From Planctomycetota bacterium (GTDB lineage Bacteria > Planctomycetota > Planctomycetia > Pirellulales > Pirellulaceae), in the NCBI GenBank assembly GCA_963204915.1, contig CAUJHS010000017.1, positions 115,569 to 179,568 of the forward strand: 64,000 bases of DNA, in the 5' to 3' direction. Of the stretch, positions 34,435-42,848 are shown piece after piece (the first letter of the stretch is position 1; each line of letters starts with the position of its first letter). The position numbers and the translations under genes are program-made. The notes under the pieces were generated by a model. That model ran no database searches and was not told the origin of the DNA. It saw only the letters and a program-made list of their open reading frames with translations.

Positions 34435-36222
34435 ATGTCACCGGACGAAAAGATGAACACGGTGGACGAAGGTGTTAAGGTTTCGTCGCCGGTGTTTACG
34501 GTGTTTACGCCCACGTATAACCGCGGTTCGGTCCTGCACCGGGTTTATGAAAGCTTGTGTGCGCAGACATTTCGCGACTTTGAATGGCTGATTGTCGATG
34601 ACGGCTCGACCGATGACACGCCGGTGCGTGTCGGGCAATGGAAGCAAGCGGCGAGTTTTCCGATTCGTTACTTCGTGCAAGAGAATCGCGGCAAACACTT
34701 TGCCTTCAATCGCGGCGTGCAGGAAGCGCGGGGCCGGTTCTTCTTAACGCTCGACTCCGATGATGCTTGCACGCCGGAAGCGCTGGAACGATTCCTTTTT
34801 CATTGGAACTCGATACCCGCCGACCAGCGTGAGGCCTTCTCGGCCGTGACTGCTTTATGTCGAGACCAGCATGGCCGTCCGGTTGGTTCCCGGTTTCCGC
34901 AAGATGTGCTGGACTCCGACTCGTTAGAAATTCGCTATCGCTACCACGTGACTGGTGAGAAATGGGGCTTCCAACGGACTGACGTGCTACGTCAGTTTCC
35001 TTTTCCGGAGGCGCTCGAAGGGCAATATCTGCCGGAAGGCGTGGTTTGGTCGCGTATCGCGCGGCGGTACAAAACGCGGTTTGTGAATGAATTTCTGCGG
35101 ATCTACTACATCGAAGAAGGTTCGCTGGTGCATGGACACGCGCCGCAGCGTCATGCGGCGGGCGGACGGTTGCAACACCAAACGGTGTTGAACGACGAGA
35201 TCGCCTTCTTCCGCTTCGCCCCGCGCGAGTTTCTCCGCTCGGCGGTGCATTACGTACGATTCAGTAATCACTTGGGAGTTGGGCTGTCGGGCCAAGTGAG
35301 GGATTTGAGCAATCGGTTAGCGAAAACGCTGTGGCTTCTTGCCGTTCTTCCTGGGCTCGTGGTTTACCATCTCGACCGAAACCGATACTGGCGCATTCTG
35401 CGCGAGCAACGACGCCCGGCGAAGTTTTTAATGTCGCGGGTCTTGATGCGTTCGGGCTTATGCCGGTTCTTCACGATTCAGCAGGACGGGTTTCGGCTGC
35501 GGTTTCATCCGACGTCCATCTCTGCGGCGCTGTGGATCGACCCGCACGACCGGCAGGCCGAGGCGCGTTTCTTTCAAGCGTTTCTTCGTCCAGGCGATAC
35601 GGTGATCGACGTGGGCGCCAACGTGGGAACCACCGCCTTAACCGCCGCGGTACTGGTCGGACCTCAAGGGCAGGTTGTGGCGGTGGAGCCGCATCCGCAA
35701 GTGTTTCGGTACTTGCAGGAAAACATCCATCGGAACGAAGCGTCCCATGTTACGCTGCATAACGTGGCGCTGGGGAGCGAAGAACGAATCGCAAGGCTTT
35801 CCAATCAATCGGCCGATGATCAGAATCGCATGGGCGACGCAAACGGCGTTGAGGTGCAAGAAACCACGCTCGATCGTTTGACGCAAAACCTGGCGTCGAT
35901 CGCGCTGCTCAAGATTGACGTGGAAGGTTACGAAAAATTCGTGCTTGAAGGCGCCTCGCAAACGCTGTCGAAAACCGAGTGCGTTTACTTCGAAGCGAGC
36001 GAAGAGAACTTCCGCCACTACGGCTACACCACGCCCGATGTGTTGACACTGTTGAAGCGGCAGGGCTTTTCCGTGTTTCAATGGAAAGGCGGTGCGCTCA
36101 TTCCCGTGCCTGAAGGTTACCGCGCCCAGCGGCTGGAAAATCTGATTGCAGCGCGCAACGGCGAGTGGCTGCAAACGCGAATGCAAGACTCGAAATCGCG
36201 GTCGGGCGTTTCAATCACTTGA
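34435..36222 (+). CDS. Fusion: family 2 glycosyltransferase + FkbM-type methyltransferase
   Basis: A 595-residue protein in two parts. Residues 20-230 are a GT-A domain of family 2: FTVFTPTYNRGSVLHRVY, the nucleotide-binding DDGSTDDT, and the DSDDA metal motif. A basic linker (about 280-360) follows. From about 380 on is a FkbM-type SAM-dependent methyltransferase: GDTVIDVGANVGTTALTAAV, VVAVEPHPQVFRYLQENI, and LLKIDVEGYEKFVLEGA. Both active-site signatures are present, so one polypeptide may add and methylate a sugar. ATG 34435 is taken as start; ATG 34453 is possible. It stands beside a WecA-like gene, convergent with it. Confidence 0.92.
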   Translation: MSPDEKMNTVDEGVKVSSPVFTVFTPTYNRGSVLHRVYESLCAQTFRDFEWLIVDDGSTDDTPVRVGQWKQAASFPIRYFVQENRGKHFAFNRGVQEARGRFFLTLDSDDACTPEALERFLFHWNSIPADQREAFSAVTALCRDQHGRPVGSRFPQDVLDSDSLEIRYRYHVTGEKWGFQRTDVLRQFPFPEALEGQYLPEGVVWSRIARRYKTRFVNEFLRIYYIEEGSLVHGHAPQRHAAGGRLQHQTVLNDEIAFFRFAPREFLRSAVHYVRFSNHLGVGLSGQVRDLSNRLAKTLWLLAVLPGLVVYHLDRNRYWRILREQRRPAKFLMSRVLMRSGLCRFFTIQQDGFRLRFHPTSISAALWIDPHDRQAEARFFQAFLRPGDTVIDVGANVGTTALTAAVLVGPQGQVVAVEPHPQVFRYLQENIHRNEASHVTLHNVALGSEERIARLSNQSADDQNRMGDANGVEVQETTLDRLTQNLASIALLKIDVEGYEKFVLEGASQTLSKTECVYFEASEENFRHYGYTTPDVLTLLKRQGFSVFQWKGGALIPVPEGYRAQRLENLIAARNGEWLQTRMQDSKSRSGVSIT

Positions 36223-36254
36223 TTAGCGCGCCGCTCTTGGCGAAGGGCTTAAGG

Positions 36255-37382
36255 TTAGGGCGTGTTCTTTTTGCGGCCGGCGGTTTCCAGCACCGCCACC
36301 AGCGCAAGAATACAAAAGACCAGGAGCACAATGACCGCGGCGCCCCAGCGATTCACTTGCGAGAGCAGCAAGGCGCCCAGTCCGCAGGTCGCGGTCGTCA
36401 GGTAAATCGTCAGCACGGCCTGAGGTTTGGTCAGTCCCAGTTCGACGAGCCGATGCGAAAAATGGCTCTTATCGCCCACAAACGGGCTGCGTCCTTCGCG
36501 CACGCGAATCCACAGCACGGTGGTCATGTCGTAAAGCGGCACGGCCAGCACACAGAGCGGCGCGAGAATCGTATGCTGCGACGTGGAATGATAGCCCGTG
36601 AACGTAGCCAGCAAGGTGGCCGTCGCCATGCAGAAGCCGACGAAGTAACTGCCGGCATCGCCCATGAAGATGCGCGCCGGAGTCCGGTTGTGCCACAAAA
36701 ACCCGAGTAGCGCGCCGACCAGCACCAATAAAAAACCCGCTACGAACAACTGCGGCGAACCGGTTTGCGGATCGGGCATCGTGAGCAGCACCGCGGCAAG
36801 CATCGCCGAACTGATCGCCGCCACGCCGCCCGACAGGCCATCCATGTTGTCGAGCATGTTGAACGAGTTCACCAGGGCGATGATCCACAACACCGATAGC
36901 GCACCGGTCAGCAGCGGGGCATCGACAAACAGGCTCAGCCGCAATTCTTCCCACCGCCACACGCACAGCGCCGCAACCGCCGCCTCGGTTCCTAACCGCA
37001 GTTGCCAAGGCAGGCCGCGCAGGTCATCGGTCAGACCGAGCAGCATCATCGCCGTTCCAGCGGCCAACAACAGCCAAAGTGAGCCGGCTTTCTCCAGCAC
37101 GCCCGCCGCATGAGGTTGCGCGAACTCGGGCAAGAGCGCGGGGTTCTTGGTCGAAAGGTATGCCGCCCCATGCACGATCGCCAAGGTGGTCACCACTCCT
37201 AGCCAGATGGCCAAGCCGCCGCCGCGCGGCGTGGGCGTGGTGTGAACCTTGCGATGGCCAGGATGATCGACCAACCCCCAGCGGGGCGCCCAACGACGGA
37301 GAAAAAACGTCGCCAGCCACGCCACCAGCAAACCGGGTAGCACGGCGCCAGCGGCAAAGAGGGCAAGATCGCGACTGCTCAT
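36255..37382 (-). CDS. WecA/MraY-family polyprenyl-phosphate sugar-1-phosphate transferase
   Basis: A 375-residue protein with about ten membrane spans. Family motifs: the magnesium-binding LLGLTDDLRGLPWQLRL, VNSFNMLDNMDGLSGG (the NxxNxxDGxxGL-type loop) and WHNRTPARIFMGDAGSYFVG. This transferase loads a sugar phosphate onto undecaprenyl phosphate and starts glycan building on the inner face of the membrane. The peptidoglycan-specific MraY signature is not clear, so a surface-polysaccharide role is more likely. It lies 36 bases after the DUF4416 gene on the same strand, a likely operon. Confidence 0.92.
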   Translation of the reverse strand: MSSRDLALFAAGAVLPGLLVAWLATFFLRRWAPRWGLVDHPGHRKVHTTPTPRGGGLAIWLGVVTTLAIVHGAAYLSTKNPALLPEFAQPHAAGVLEKAGSLWLLLAAGTAMMLLGLTDDLRGLPWQLRLGTEAAVAALCVWRWEELRLSLFVDAPLLTGALSVLWIIALVNSFNMLDNMDGLSGGVAAISSAMLAAVLLTMPDPQTGSPQLFVAGFLLVLVGALLGFLWHNRTPARIFMGDAGSYFVGFCMATATLLATFTGYHSTSQHTILAPLCVLAVPLYDMTTVLWIRVREGRSPFVGDKSHFSHRLVELGLTKPQAVLTIYLTTATCGLGALLLSQVNRWGAAVIVLLVFCILALVAVLETAGRKKNTP

Positions 37383-37418
37383 GGAAGGTTCATTCAGACG
37401 GCGGCGCCAGACCGGCGG

Positions 37419-37958
37419 CTAAGCGGACAGGCGCCGGCTGCGATAATAATCGCGGCACTGGGTGAAGAAGCGATGATACTCGCTGCGGCGGTAATCGGGA
37501 TAGGTCCACTCGCGCGGCCGCCAGGCGCCGTATTGATAATGCAGCGTGACTTCCGCAAAAATACCGCGATCTAAATACAAGCGGTGGTCGCGGTCCTTGG
37601 TCGTGGCCAGCACCAACTTGGCTTCGGTCAAATACCCCGGATCGAGATTGAGCGGCCGCGCTTCCGGCGCCGGGTTTTGCATTCGATATTCCTCCTCCCA
37701 CGCATTGGTGGCTAGTTTACAAGCGACCAACGCGGGCGGGTCAATGAACCTCTCGAAGGCAAAGAACGTCTTTTTTAGACCGGGCCCCATTTGCTTGATG
37801 TAGTAGGCCGTGTCGTCAAAGTCGAACGGTTCGCTGGCCAGCGCAATCGGCCCCCATGCTTGCTCCAATCTTTGTTTTGCCCAAGCCAACGCCTCTCCAT
37901 AACGGCTAAACGCCGCAAGGATTAAGAGCACCGGAGGATGTAGGCGAACATCGCCCAT
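37419..37958 (-). CDS. DUF4416 family protein
   Basis: A 179-residue soluble protein of the DUF4416 family, recognised by the start PPVLLILAAFSRYGEAL, then SEPFDFDDTAYYIKQMG, FFAFERFIDPPAL, LNLDPGYLTEAKLVLATTKD, HRLYLDRGIFAEVTLHY and EWTYPDYR. The family is of unknown function, found in planctomycetes and deltaproteobacteria. The start at ATG 37958 (MGDVRLHPP) is preferred; the longer open frame to 38177 overlaps the toxin gene and is not conserved. It precedes the WecA-like gene. Confidence 0.88.
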   Translation of the reverse strand: MGDVRLHPPVLLILAAFSRYGEALAWAKQRLEQAWGPIALASEPFDFDDTAYYIKQMGPGLKKTFFAFERFIDPPALVACKLATNAWEEEYRMQNPAPEARPLNLDPGYLTEAKLVLATTKDRDHRLYLDRGIFAEVTLHYQYGAWRPREWTYPDYRRSEYHRFFTQCRDYYRSRRLSA

Positions 37959-37989
37959 ACGTGAGAGGCCGTTCAGAAAGCCGAAATGT

Positions 37990-38244
37990 TTACGAGATTC
38001 GCCATGTCGCCCAGACCGTTGCCGTACGGTCGTCAAGCGAAACGCGGTAAAGCACCGCCAAGGGCGCGGCAATAAGGATGCGTTCGCCTCCACCGCGAGA
38101 TTCACCTTCGTTTTGCGGGTCGTTTTGCAGAAGGGAATCGATGCGATCGGCCGCCTCAGAAACGCCGGCACGATCATTCGCCTGGAGCCATAGCTGCGAT
38201 AATTGCTGCTCGGCGAAAGGGCGCCAGACCACGGTAAACTTCAT
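37990..38244 (-). CDS. RelE/ParE-type toxin
   Basis: An 84-residue protein with the RelE/ParE fold pattern: an N-terminal strand and helix with VVWRPFAEQQLSQLWLQAND, the central LIAAPLAVLYRVSLDD strands and a C-terminal TVWATWRIS. Its ATG overlaps the antitoxin stop by four bases (ATGA), so the two are coupled. Toxins of this fold are mRNA endoribonucleases acting with the ribosome or gyrase poisons; which applies here cannot be told. Confidence 0.8.
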   Translation of the reverse strand: MKFTVVWRPFAEQQLSQLWLQANDRAGVSEAADRIDSLLQNDPQNEGESRGGGERILIAAPLAVLYRVSLDDRTATVWATWRIS

Positions 38245-38474
38245 GAGCGGCCAAGGTCTTTCCAGATTTCCGCCAAGGGACGCCCGCCGGTAGCGTTACG
38301 CGCCCGGTCCAACTCGTCCGCGCTATAAGGGCACTGGTCGGATTCCTTCAACTGAAAGGAGCCATCTGGCACGAAACGTCCTAAGGTGCGTCCCGAGGGG
38401 TCGCAAAGTTCCACCGGTTCGGTGAACTGATTCAGGGCTTCGCTCACGAATTCAGTAACGGTCACTCGCGTCAT
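38241..38474 (-). CDS. Antitoxin of the RelE/ParE-type pair
   Basis: A 77-residue acidic protein opening MTRVTVTEFVSEALNQ, with a central GRTLGRFVPDGS strand pair and the acidic YSADELDRARNA helix typical of toxin-wrapping tails. It lies directly upstream of the toxin, overlapping by four bases, and diverges from proS with about 170 bases between. The family of the DNA-binding part is not certain; it is assigned on its place and size as much as on sequence. Confidence 0.7.
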   Translation of the reverse strand: MTRVTVTEFVSEALNQFTEPVELCDPSGRTLGRFVPDGSFQLKESDQCPYSADELDRARNATGGRPLAEIWKDLGRS

Positions 38475-38645
38475 GGGTCGTTCCTTGTGCAGGGCGATGG
38501 AATCGCCAAGCATTACGTCTTTTTTAATCATACCAAATTCCGATACGCGTTTGGAGCATTGAACGACGCGCCACCCTACCCCCGCGGCACGGATCGCCAT
38601 TACAATGCCGGGCGGAATTTGTCTCGTCGAACTTTTGAGGAAATC

Positions 38646-40175
38646 ATGGCTAAGCAGGAGAAAACGGCAATCACGCCGACGCGGCAGGAGGATTATCCCG
38701 AGTGGTATCAACAGGTCGTTCGCGCGGCCGATCTGGCGGAGAATTCGCCCGTGCGCGGGTGTATGGTCATCAAGCCGTGGGGGTATGCGTTGTGGGAGAA
38801 TGTCCAGCGCGTGCTCGACCAAATGTTCAAAGACACAGGGCACGAAAACGCCTATTTTCCGCTGTTCATTCCCATGAGCTTCCTGGAAAAGGAAGCCGAG
38901 CATGTGGAAGGATTCGCTAAAGAATGCGCCGTGGTGACGCATCATCGCTTGGAGCCGGGCCCCAGTGGTGGGCTCGTTCCGGCCCCCAGCGCGAAGTTGG
39001 AAGAACCGCTGATTGTGCGCCCCACCAGCGAAACGATCATCGGCGCGATGTACGCCAAGTGGGTGCAGTCGTACCGCGACTTGCCGATCCTGATCAATCA
39101 GTGGGCGAACGTCGTGCGGTGGGAGTTGCGCACCCGTTTATTCCTGCGCACCGCGGAATTCTTGTGGCAGGAGGGGCATACCGCGCACGCCACGGCGGAA
39201 GAAGCTCAAGAGGAAACGCGGCGCATGTTGGATGTGTACGCCGACTTCGCCGAGAACTGGATGGCCATGCCCGTGATTAAGGGTGAGAAGACCGCCGATG
39301 AGCGATTCCCCGGCGCCGTTACGACCCTGTCCATCGAAGCGATGATGCAAGACCGCAAGGCGCTGCAAGCGGGCACGTCACACTTTTTAGGTCGGAACTT
39401 TGCGAAGGCGCAAGAGATCAAGTTCCAAAATCAAGAGGGTCGCGAAGAGTTCGCATGGACCACATCGTGGGGCGTGTCGACGCGGCTCGTGGGCGCCCTG
39501 GTTATGTCGCACAGCGACGACGACGGCCTGGTGTTGCCGCCGCGGCTGGCGCCCAAGCATGCTGTAATTCTGCCCATCTATCGAAACGACGAAGAACGGT
39601 CACGCGTACTGGATTACTGCAACTCGCTCAAGCGCGATCTGGAGCAGCAATCGTTTGGCGGCGGACCTGTGCGCGCGTTTCTCGATGACCGCGACATTCG
39701 CGGCGGCGAGAAGTCGTGGCATCACATTAAGCGCGGTGTGCCTATTCGGATAGAAGTCGGCCCGCGCGATCTGGACGGCAACAAAGTCGTTCGTTATCGG
39801 CGCGACCGTGGACCGAAAGACAAAGAGTTTGTCGATCGCGCACAGTTCATCGCCGAAATCGGCGGCGTCTTGGATGAGATGCAGCAGAATCTTTTCCAAC
39901 GCGCACTGAAGTTGCGTGAGGAAAACACGCGCACCATCGACAACCTCGAAGACTTCCGCGCGTACTTCACGCCGATAAACGAAAATCAGCCCGAAATTCA
40001 CGGAGGCTTTGCGCTGTGCCATTTCACCGAAGGCGACGCCACGATGCAAAAGATCCTGGCCGAGTTAAAAGTCACTCCTCGGTGTATTCCCCTAGATGCG
40101 AATGATGAGCCCGGCAAGTGCATCTTCACGGGCAAGCCAAGCCAACGCCGTGCGGTGTTCGCCAAAGCATACTGA
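38646..40175 (+). CDS. proS: Prolyl-tRNA synthetase, archaeal/eukaryal type
   Basis: A 509-residue class II synthetase of the short type, without the editing domain of the bacterial-type enzyme. Motif 2 is the region VVRWELRTRLFLRTAEFLW followed by EGHTAHAT, motif 3 is SWGVSTRLVGALVMSHSDDD, and the HTS/anticodon-binding domain begins KHAVILPIYRNDEERSRVL. The C-terminal tail (GKCIFTGKPSQRRAVFAKAY) is the ending of this subtype. The start at ATG 38646 has GAGG about seven bases upstream; the open frame further left to 38487 is not conserved. A strong terminator follows. Confidence 0.95.
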   Translation: MAKQEKTAITPTRQEDYPEWYQQVVRAADLAENSPVRGCMVIKPWGYALWENVQRVLDQMFKDTGHENAYFPLFIPMSFLEKEAEHVEGFAKECAVVTHHRLEPGPSGGLVPAPSAKLEEPLIVRPTSETIIGAMYAKWVQSYRDLPILINQWANVVRWELRTRLFLRTAEFLWQEGHTAHATAEEAQEETRRMLDVYADFAENWMAMPVIKGEKTADERFPGAVTTLSIEAMMQDRKALQAGTSHFLGRNFAKAQEIKFQNQEGREEFAWTTSWGVSTRLVGALVMSHSDDDGLVLPPRLAPKHAVILPIYRNDEERSRVLDYCNSLKRDLEQQSFGGGPVRAFLDDRDIRGGEKSWHHIKRGVPIRIEVGPRDLDGNKVVRYRRDRGPKDKEFVDRAQFIAEIGGVLDEMQQNLFQRALKLREENTRTIDNLEDFRAYFTPINENQPEIHGGFALCHFTEGDATMQKILAELKVTPRCIPLDANDEPGKCIFTGKPSQRRAVFAKAY

Positions 40176-40210
40176 GCGAACAACGGATTCTCCTGAGATG
40201 CTTTTTCCAC

Positions 40211-40244
40211 GGCGTCGTGAACGCGGTTCACGGCGCCTTTTTTT
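40211..40244 (+). terminator. Rho-independent terminator after proS
   Basis: Twelve paired bases (GGCGTCGTGAAC with GTTCACGGCGCC, one G-U) around a GCG loop, followed by seven T. Confidence 0.9.
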
Positions 40245-40255
40245 GTCAAAATTGA

Positions 40256-40285
40256 TTGACTTGCAATGCATAGTTCAGCTATACA
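40256..40285 (+). promoter_or_regulatory. padR promoter with overlapping candidate operator
   Basis: TTGACT (40256-40261) and TATACA (40280-40285) are 18 bases apart, 25 bases before the ATG at 40310. Inside the spacer and -10, 40270-40282 reads ATAG-TTCAG-CTAT, an inverted repeat with a five-base centre. It sits where PadR self-repression would act, though the exact PadR-operator consensus is not matched. Confidence 0.55.
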
Positions 40286-40309
40286 TAGGTCAGCAAGGCA
40301 AGGAAAAGC

Positions 40310-40672
40310 ATGAAGGAGAACGACAAATTCAGCCGGGATTTGTTGCGCGGCAGCCTCGACTTGATGGTGCTGTCGGTCTTGGCGGAAGAGCCGCGGTACG
40401 GTTATCTCATCCAAAAACGTCTGCGTGAAGCGGGGGGCGACAGCCTGGAAGTCCAGGCCGGAACGCTCTATCCGCTGTTGCATCGCCTTCAGTCCGAAGG
40501 CCTGATTCGAAGCCGCTGGGACGACACGACCGGCCGGCGTCGCAAATGGTATGAACTCACGGTCAAAGGGCGAAAGCAACTGGAGCGCCAAGCCGTGCAG
40601 TGGCGGCGCTACGCCGACTGCATTGGTCGTTTGCTGGCCCCCGTGATGAATCCGCCCCCTGAACCTGTTTGA
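40310..40672 (+). CDS. PadR-family transcriptional regulator
   Basis: A 120-residue winged-helix protein: KFSRDLLRGSLDLMVLSVLA, then the PadR signature YGYLIQKRLREAGGDSLEVQ, AGTLYPLLHRLQSEGLIRS and the wing DDTTGRRRKWYELTVKGRKQL. PadR proteins often pair with a HAAS (PadR-associated) domain encoded next door, and here the very next gene begins with one. AGGA precedes ATG 40310. The ligand and the target are unknown; self-regulation is suggested by the inverted repeat in its promoter. Confidence 0.95.
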   Translation: MKENDKFSRDLLRGSLDLMVLSVLAEEPRYGYLIQKRLREAGGDSLEVQAGTLYPLLHRLQSEGLIRSRWDDTTGRRRKWYELTVKGRKQLERQAVQWRRYADCIGRLLAPVMNPPPEPV

Positions 40673-40742
40673 TTTCCCACGGTTTCTGCGATGGCGTCAT
40701 CGCTGCGCGGCGTCATCGCTCTACCCGCATGTGAGGTGGCGC

Positions 40743-41870
40743 ATGTCGGAACGTGAATTCGAGACGTACTTGACGTTGCTATGCCGACTGTTGCGGCTCG
40801 ACGCCGATCAGCGCGAAGCCATCGCGGGCGAATTGCGCGACCATTTGGAGGAGCGGTTGACCGAGTTGAAGTCGCTTGGTGTGGCGCACGACGAGGCCGT
40901 ACGGCTCGCTTTGGATGAGTTTGGCGACGCGGCTGGCCTGGCTTCGGAGTTTTCTTCTATCGCCCGGAACGTGAAAAGGAGAAGGTTTATGCGAATTACC
41001 GTTGGTTCGACGATCGCGGCCGCCATGGCGGCGATGGCCGCCATGGCGCTTTGGCCCGAGGCCCAGCCCGGTCCGGCTCCTGCAACGGCGGTGGCCCAAG
41101 CGCCGCAAGCTCCCAAACCGGCGGAAGGTCTCGCGCCGCAACCGGGAGCGTCAGCCCCATCAGCGCCGGCGTCCGCAAGGCCGCTGGAGCGCCGATTGTC
41201 GGCGGAATTTATCGAGACGCCGCTGCGTGATGTGCTGGAGTTCATCGCTGATGCTTCGGACGTTCAGCTTTATACCAACGAAAAGCGGCTGGCCGCGGCC
41301 GAGATTTCCGTCGATTCGCCCATTACGATCCAACTTCGCAACGTGCGCGTCGACATGCTGCTCGATTTGACGTTGGCCCAGGCGAGCGAGCAACTGGCAT
41401 ACGTCATGCGGGATGGGATCGTTCTCGTTTCCACGCAGGAGGATCTGGAAGGCGCCGCCGAGGTTCGCATCTACAACGTGCGCGATTTGTTGAAACTACC
41501 CGATGCCTCACACATGCAGGCGATGCCGGGAATGGCCGGCGAAGGCGGTTATGGCGGCATGTCAGCAGGCGGTCCTGGTTTTGGTGGGGAAGGTATGGAC
41601 GCCGGATACGGCGCCTCGTACGGCATGGGCATGGGCATGATGCCAGGCGCTGCGGCCCCATCCAGGGACGATCGCGCCGAAACCCTGGTGCAAGTGATCC
41701 GCACGGCCGTGGGGCGCGGAGCGTGGCGCGAACAAGGCGACTACGGCACCATCGCCATTTATGAAGGTTTGCTCGTGGTCAATCATAATACGCGCGTCCA
41801 TCAACAAGTCGAGCGGTTGCTCGACATGATGCGTTCGGCAGCTCGCGCCGAGGGACAACCACAACCCTGA
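40743..41870 (+). CDS. HAAS (permease-prefix) domain fused to a secretin-like STN protein, with internal start
   Basis: A 375-residue protein. Residues 1-75 (EREFETYLTLLCRLLRLDAD, HDEAVRLALDEFGDAAGLAS) are a HAAS/permease-prefix helical domain. A membrane span sits at about 84-103. After a proline/alanine linker, about 152-240 is an STN/secretin-N-like module (FIETPLRDVLEFIADASDVQ, IQLRNVRVDMLLDLTLAQAS). A glycine/methionine-rich stretch and a second small module (LLVVNHNTRVHQQVERLLDM) end the protein. AGGTGG precedes ATG 40743. Inside, GGAG about ten bases before the in-frame ATG 40989 could start a product whose N-terminus (MRITVGSTIAAAMAAMAAMA) looks like a signal peptide. It follows padR by 70 bases. 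Confidence 0.8.
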   Translation: MSEREFETYLTLLCRLLRLDADQREAIAGELRDHLEERLTELKSLGVAHDEAVRLALDEFGDAAGLASEFSSIARNVKRRRFMRITVGSTIAAAMAAMAAMALWPEAQPGPAPATAVAQAPQAPKPAEGLAPQPGASAPSAPASARPLERRLSAEFIETPLRDVLEFIADASDVQLYTNEKRLAAAEISVDSPITIQLRNVRVDMLLDLTLAQASEQLAYVMRDGIVLVSTQEDLEGAAEVRIYNVRDLLKLPDASHMQAMPGMAGEGGYGGMSAGGPGFGGEGMDAGYGASYGMGMGMMPGAAAPSRDDRAETLVQVIRTAVGRGAWREQGDYGTIAIYEGLLVVNHNTRVHQQVERLLDMMRSAARAEGQPQP

Positions 41871-41939
41871 ACCCCAAGAAAGTTTGGCGCACCGACGCTG
41901 GCTTGTCTTATCCTCATCACTTCCCACGGAATCGGAATC

Positions 41940-42848
41940 ATGACGACACGCGACCTCCGAACCCTCTCTTTCCTGCTGTTGATTACCATGGCCGCATTCT
42001 CGGATGACACGCCGTGGCGCGGCTGGGGATTGGCGATGGCGCAGGAACTGAGTCCGCCCGCAACTGCGCCGGTCGCACGACTGGAAAACGTCGAGCGGAA
42101 TGACGCGCGAACGCAACAACATCTGGCGCAACAAATTCCAATCGAGTTCGTTGAAACGCCGCTGGCCGATGCTCTGGAATATCTACGCGATGTGCTTAAC
42201 GTCCAGGTGTATGCGAACTGGAAACCGATCGAACAGGCCGGCGTGGGGCCCGATTCGCCCATTTCGCTCAACCTGAAGCAAGTTCGCGGCGCCATGGCGT
42301 TGGAATTGATACTCGATCAAGCCGGCGCCGATCAGTTGGCGTACATCATTCGCGATGGAGTCGTGATCGTCTCGACAATATCCGATTTAGAAGGCGCCAC
42401 GATGATGCGAGTTTACAACTGTCGTGATTTGTTGTCTCGCGCCAACCAAAGTTACGACCCCAGCGCCATGGGGGCGCCTCCTGGAATGAGCGGTGGTAGT
42501 GGTTATGGTGAGTACGGTTCGGAAGGGTACGGTGGCGTGGCGCCGCCCGGCGGTGGCGGTTATCCTGGCGCCGCCGGCGGAGTTTCCGGCAAGGAACAGC
42601 CGACCCAAGTTGTCACTCCGACGGTAAGCAGTCCCGCCGGACAACGCTTGGTGAACATCTTGACCTCAGCGGTCAAGCCCGCGACTTGGCAATCTGCCGG
42701 GGGCGTAGGTAGCATTGCTGAATTTCAAGGGTTGATCGCGGTGAACCACAACGCCCGCGTGCATGCCCAAATCGAGCACATGTTACAGCAGCTTCGGGTA
42801 GCCGCCCGCAGCGATGATGGGGGCCGCGGCGCAACAGGGCAGCCGTAG
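41940..42848 (+). CDS. Exported STN/secretin-N-like protein, paralogue of the preceding gene
   Basis: A 302-residue protein with an N-terminal hydrophobic export signal (TLSFLLLITMAAFSDD). Residues about 65-150 repeat the module of the upstream gene: IEFVETPLADALEYLRDV, ISLNLKQVRGAMALELILDQ, LAYIIRDGVVIVSTISDLEG. A glycine/tyrosine-rich linker follows, then the same small C-terminal module (LIAVNHNARVHAQIEHMLQQ). It lacks the HAAS domain, so it is a tandem duplicate minus the cytoplasmic end. No secretin pore domain is present in either. It starts at ATG 41940, 70 bases after its paralogue. Confidence 0.8.
   Translation: MTTRDLRTLSFLLLITMAAFSDDTPWRGWGLAMAQELSPPATAPVARLENVERNDARTQQHLAQQIPIEFVETPLADALEYLRDVLNVQVYANWKPIEQAGVGPDSPISLNLKQVRGAMALELILDQAGADQLAYIIRDGVVIVSTISDLEGATMMRVYNCRDLLSRANQSYDPSAMGAPPGMSGGSGYGEYGSEGYGGVAPPGGGGYPGAAGGVSGKEQPTQVVTPTVSSPAGQRLVNILTSAVKPATWQSAGGVGSIAEFQGLIAVNHNARVHAQIEHMLQQLRVAARSDDGGRGATGQP

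Noticed and set aside
41520..41660. Glycine/methionine repeats in the STN protein as a possible DNA repeat array
   Set aside because: The repetition is at protein level in a linker (GGYGGMSAGG-like) and not a regular DNA repeat.
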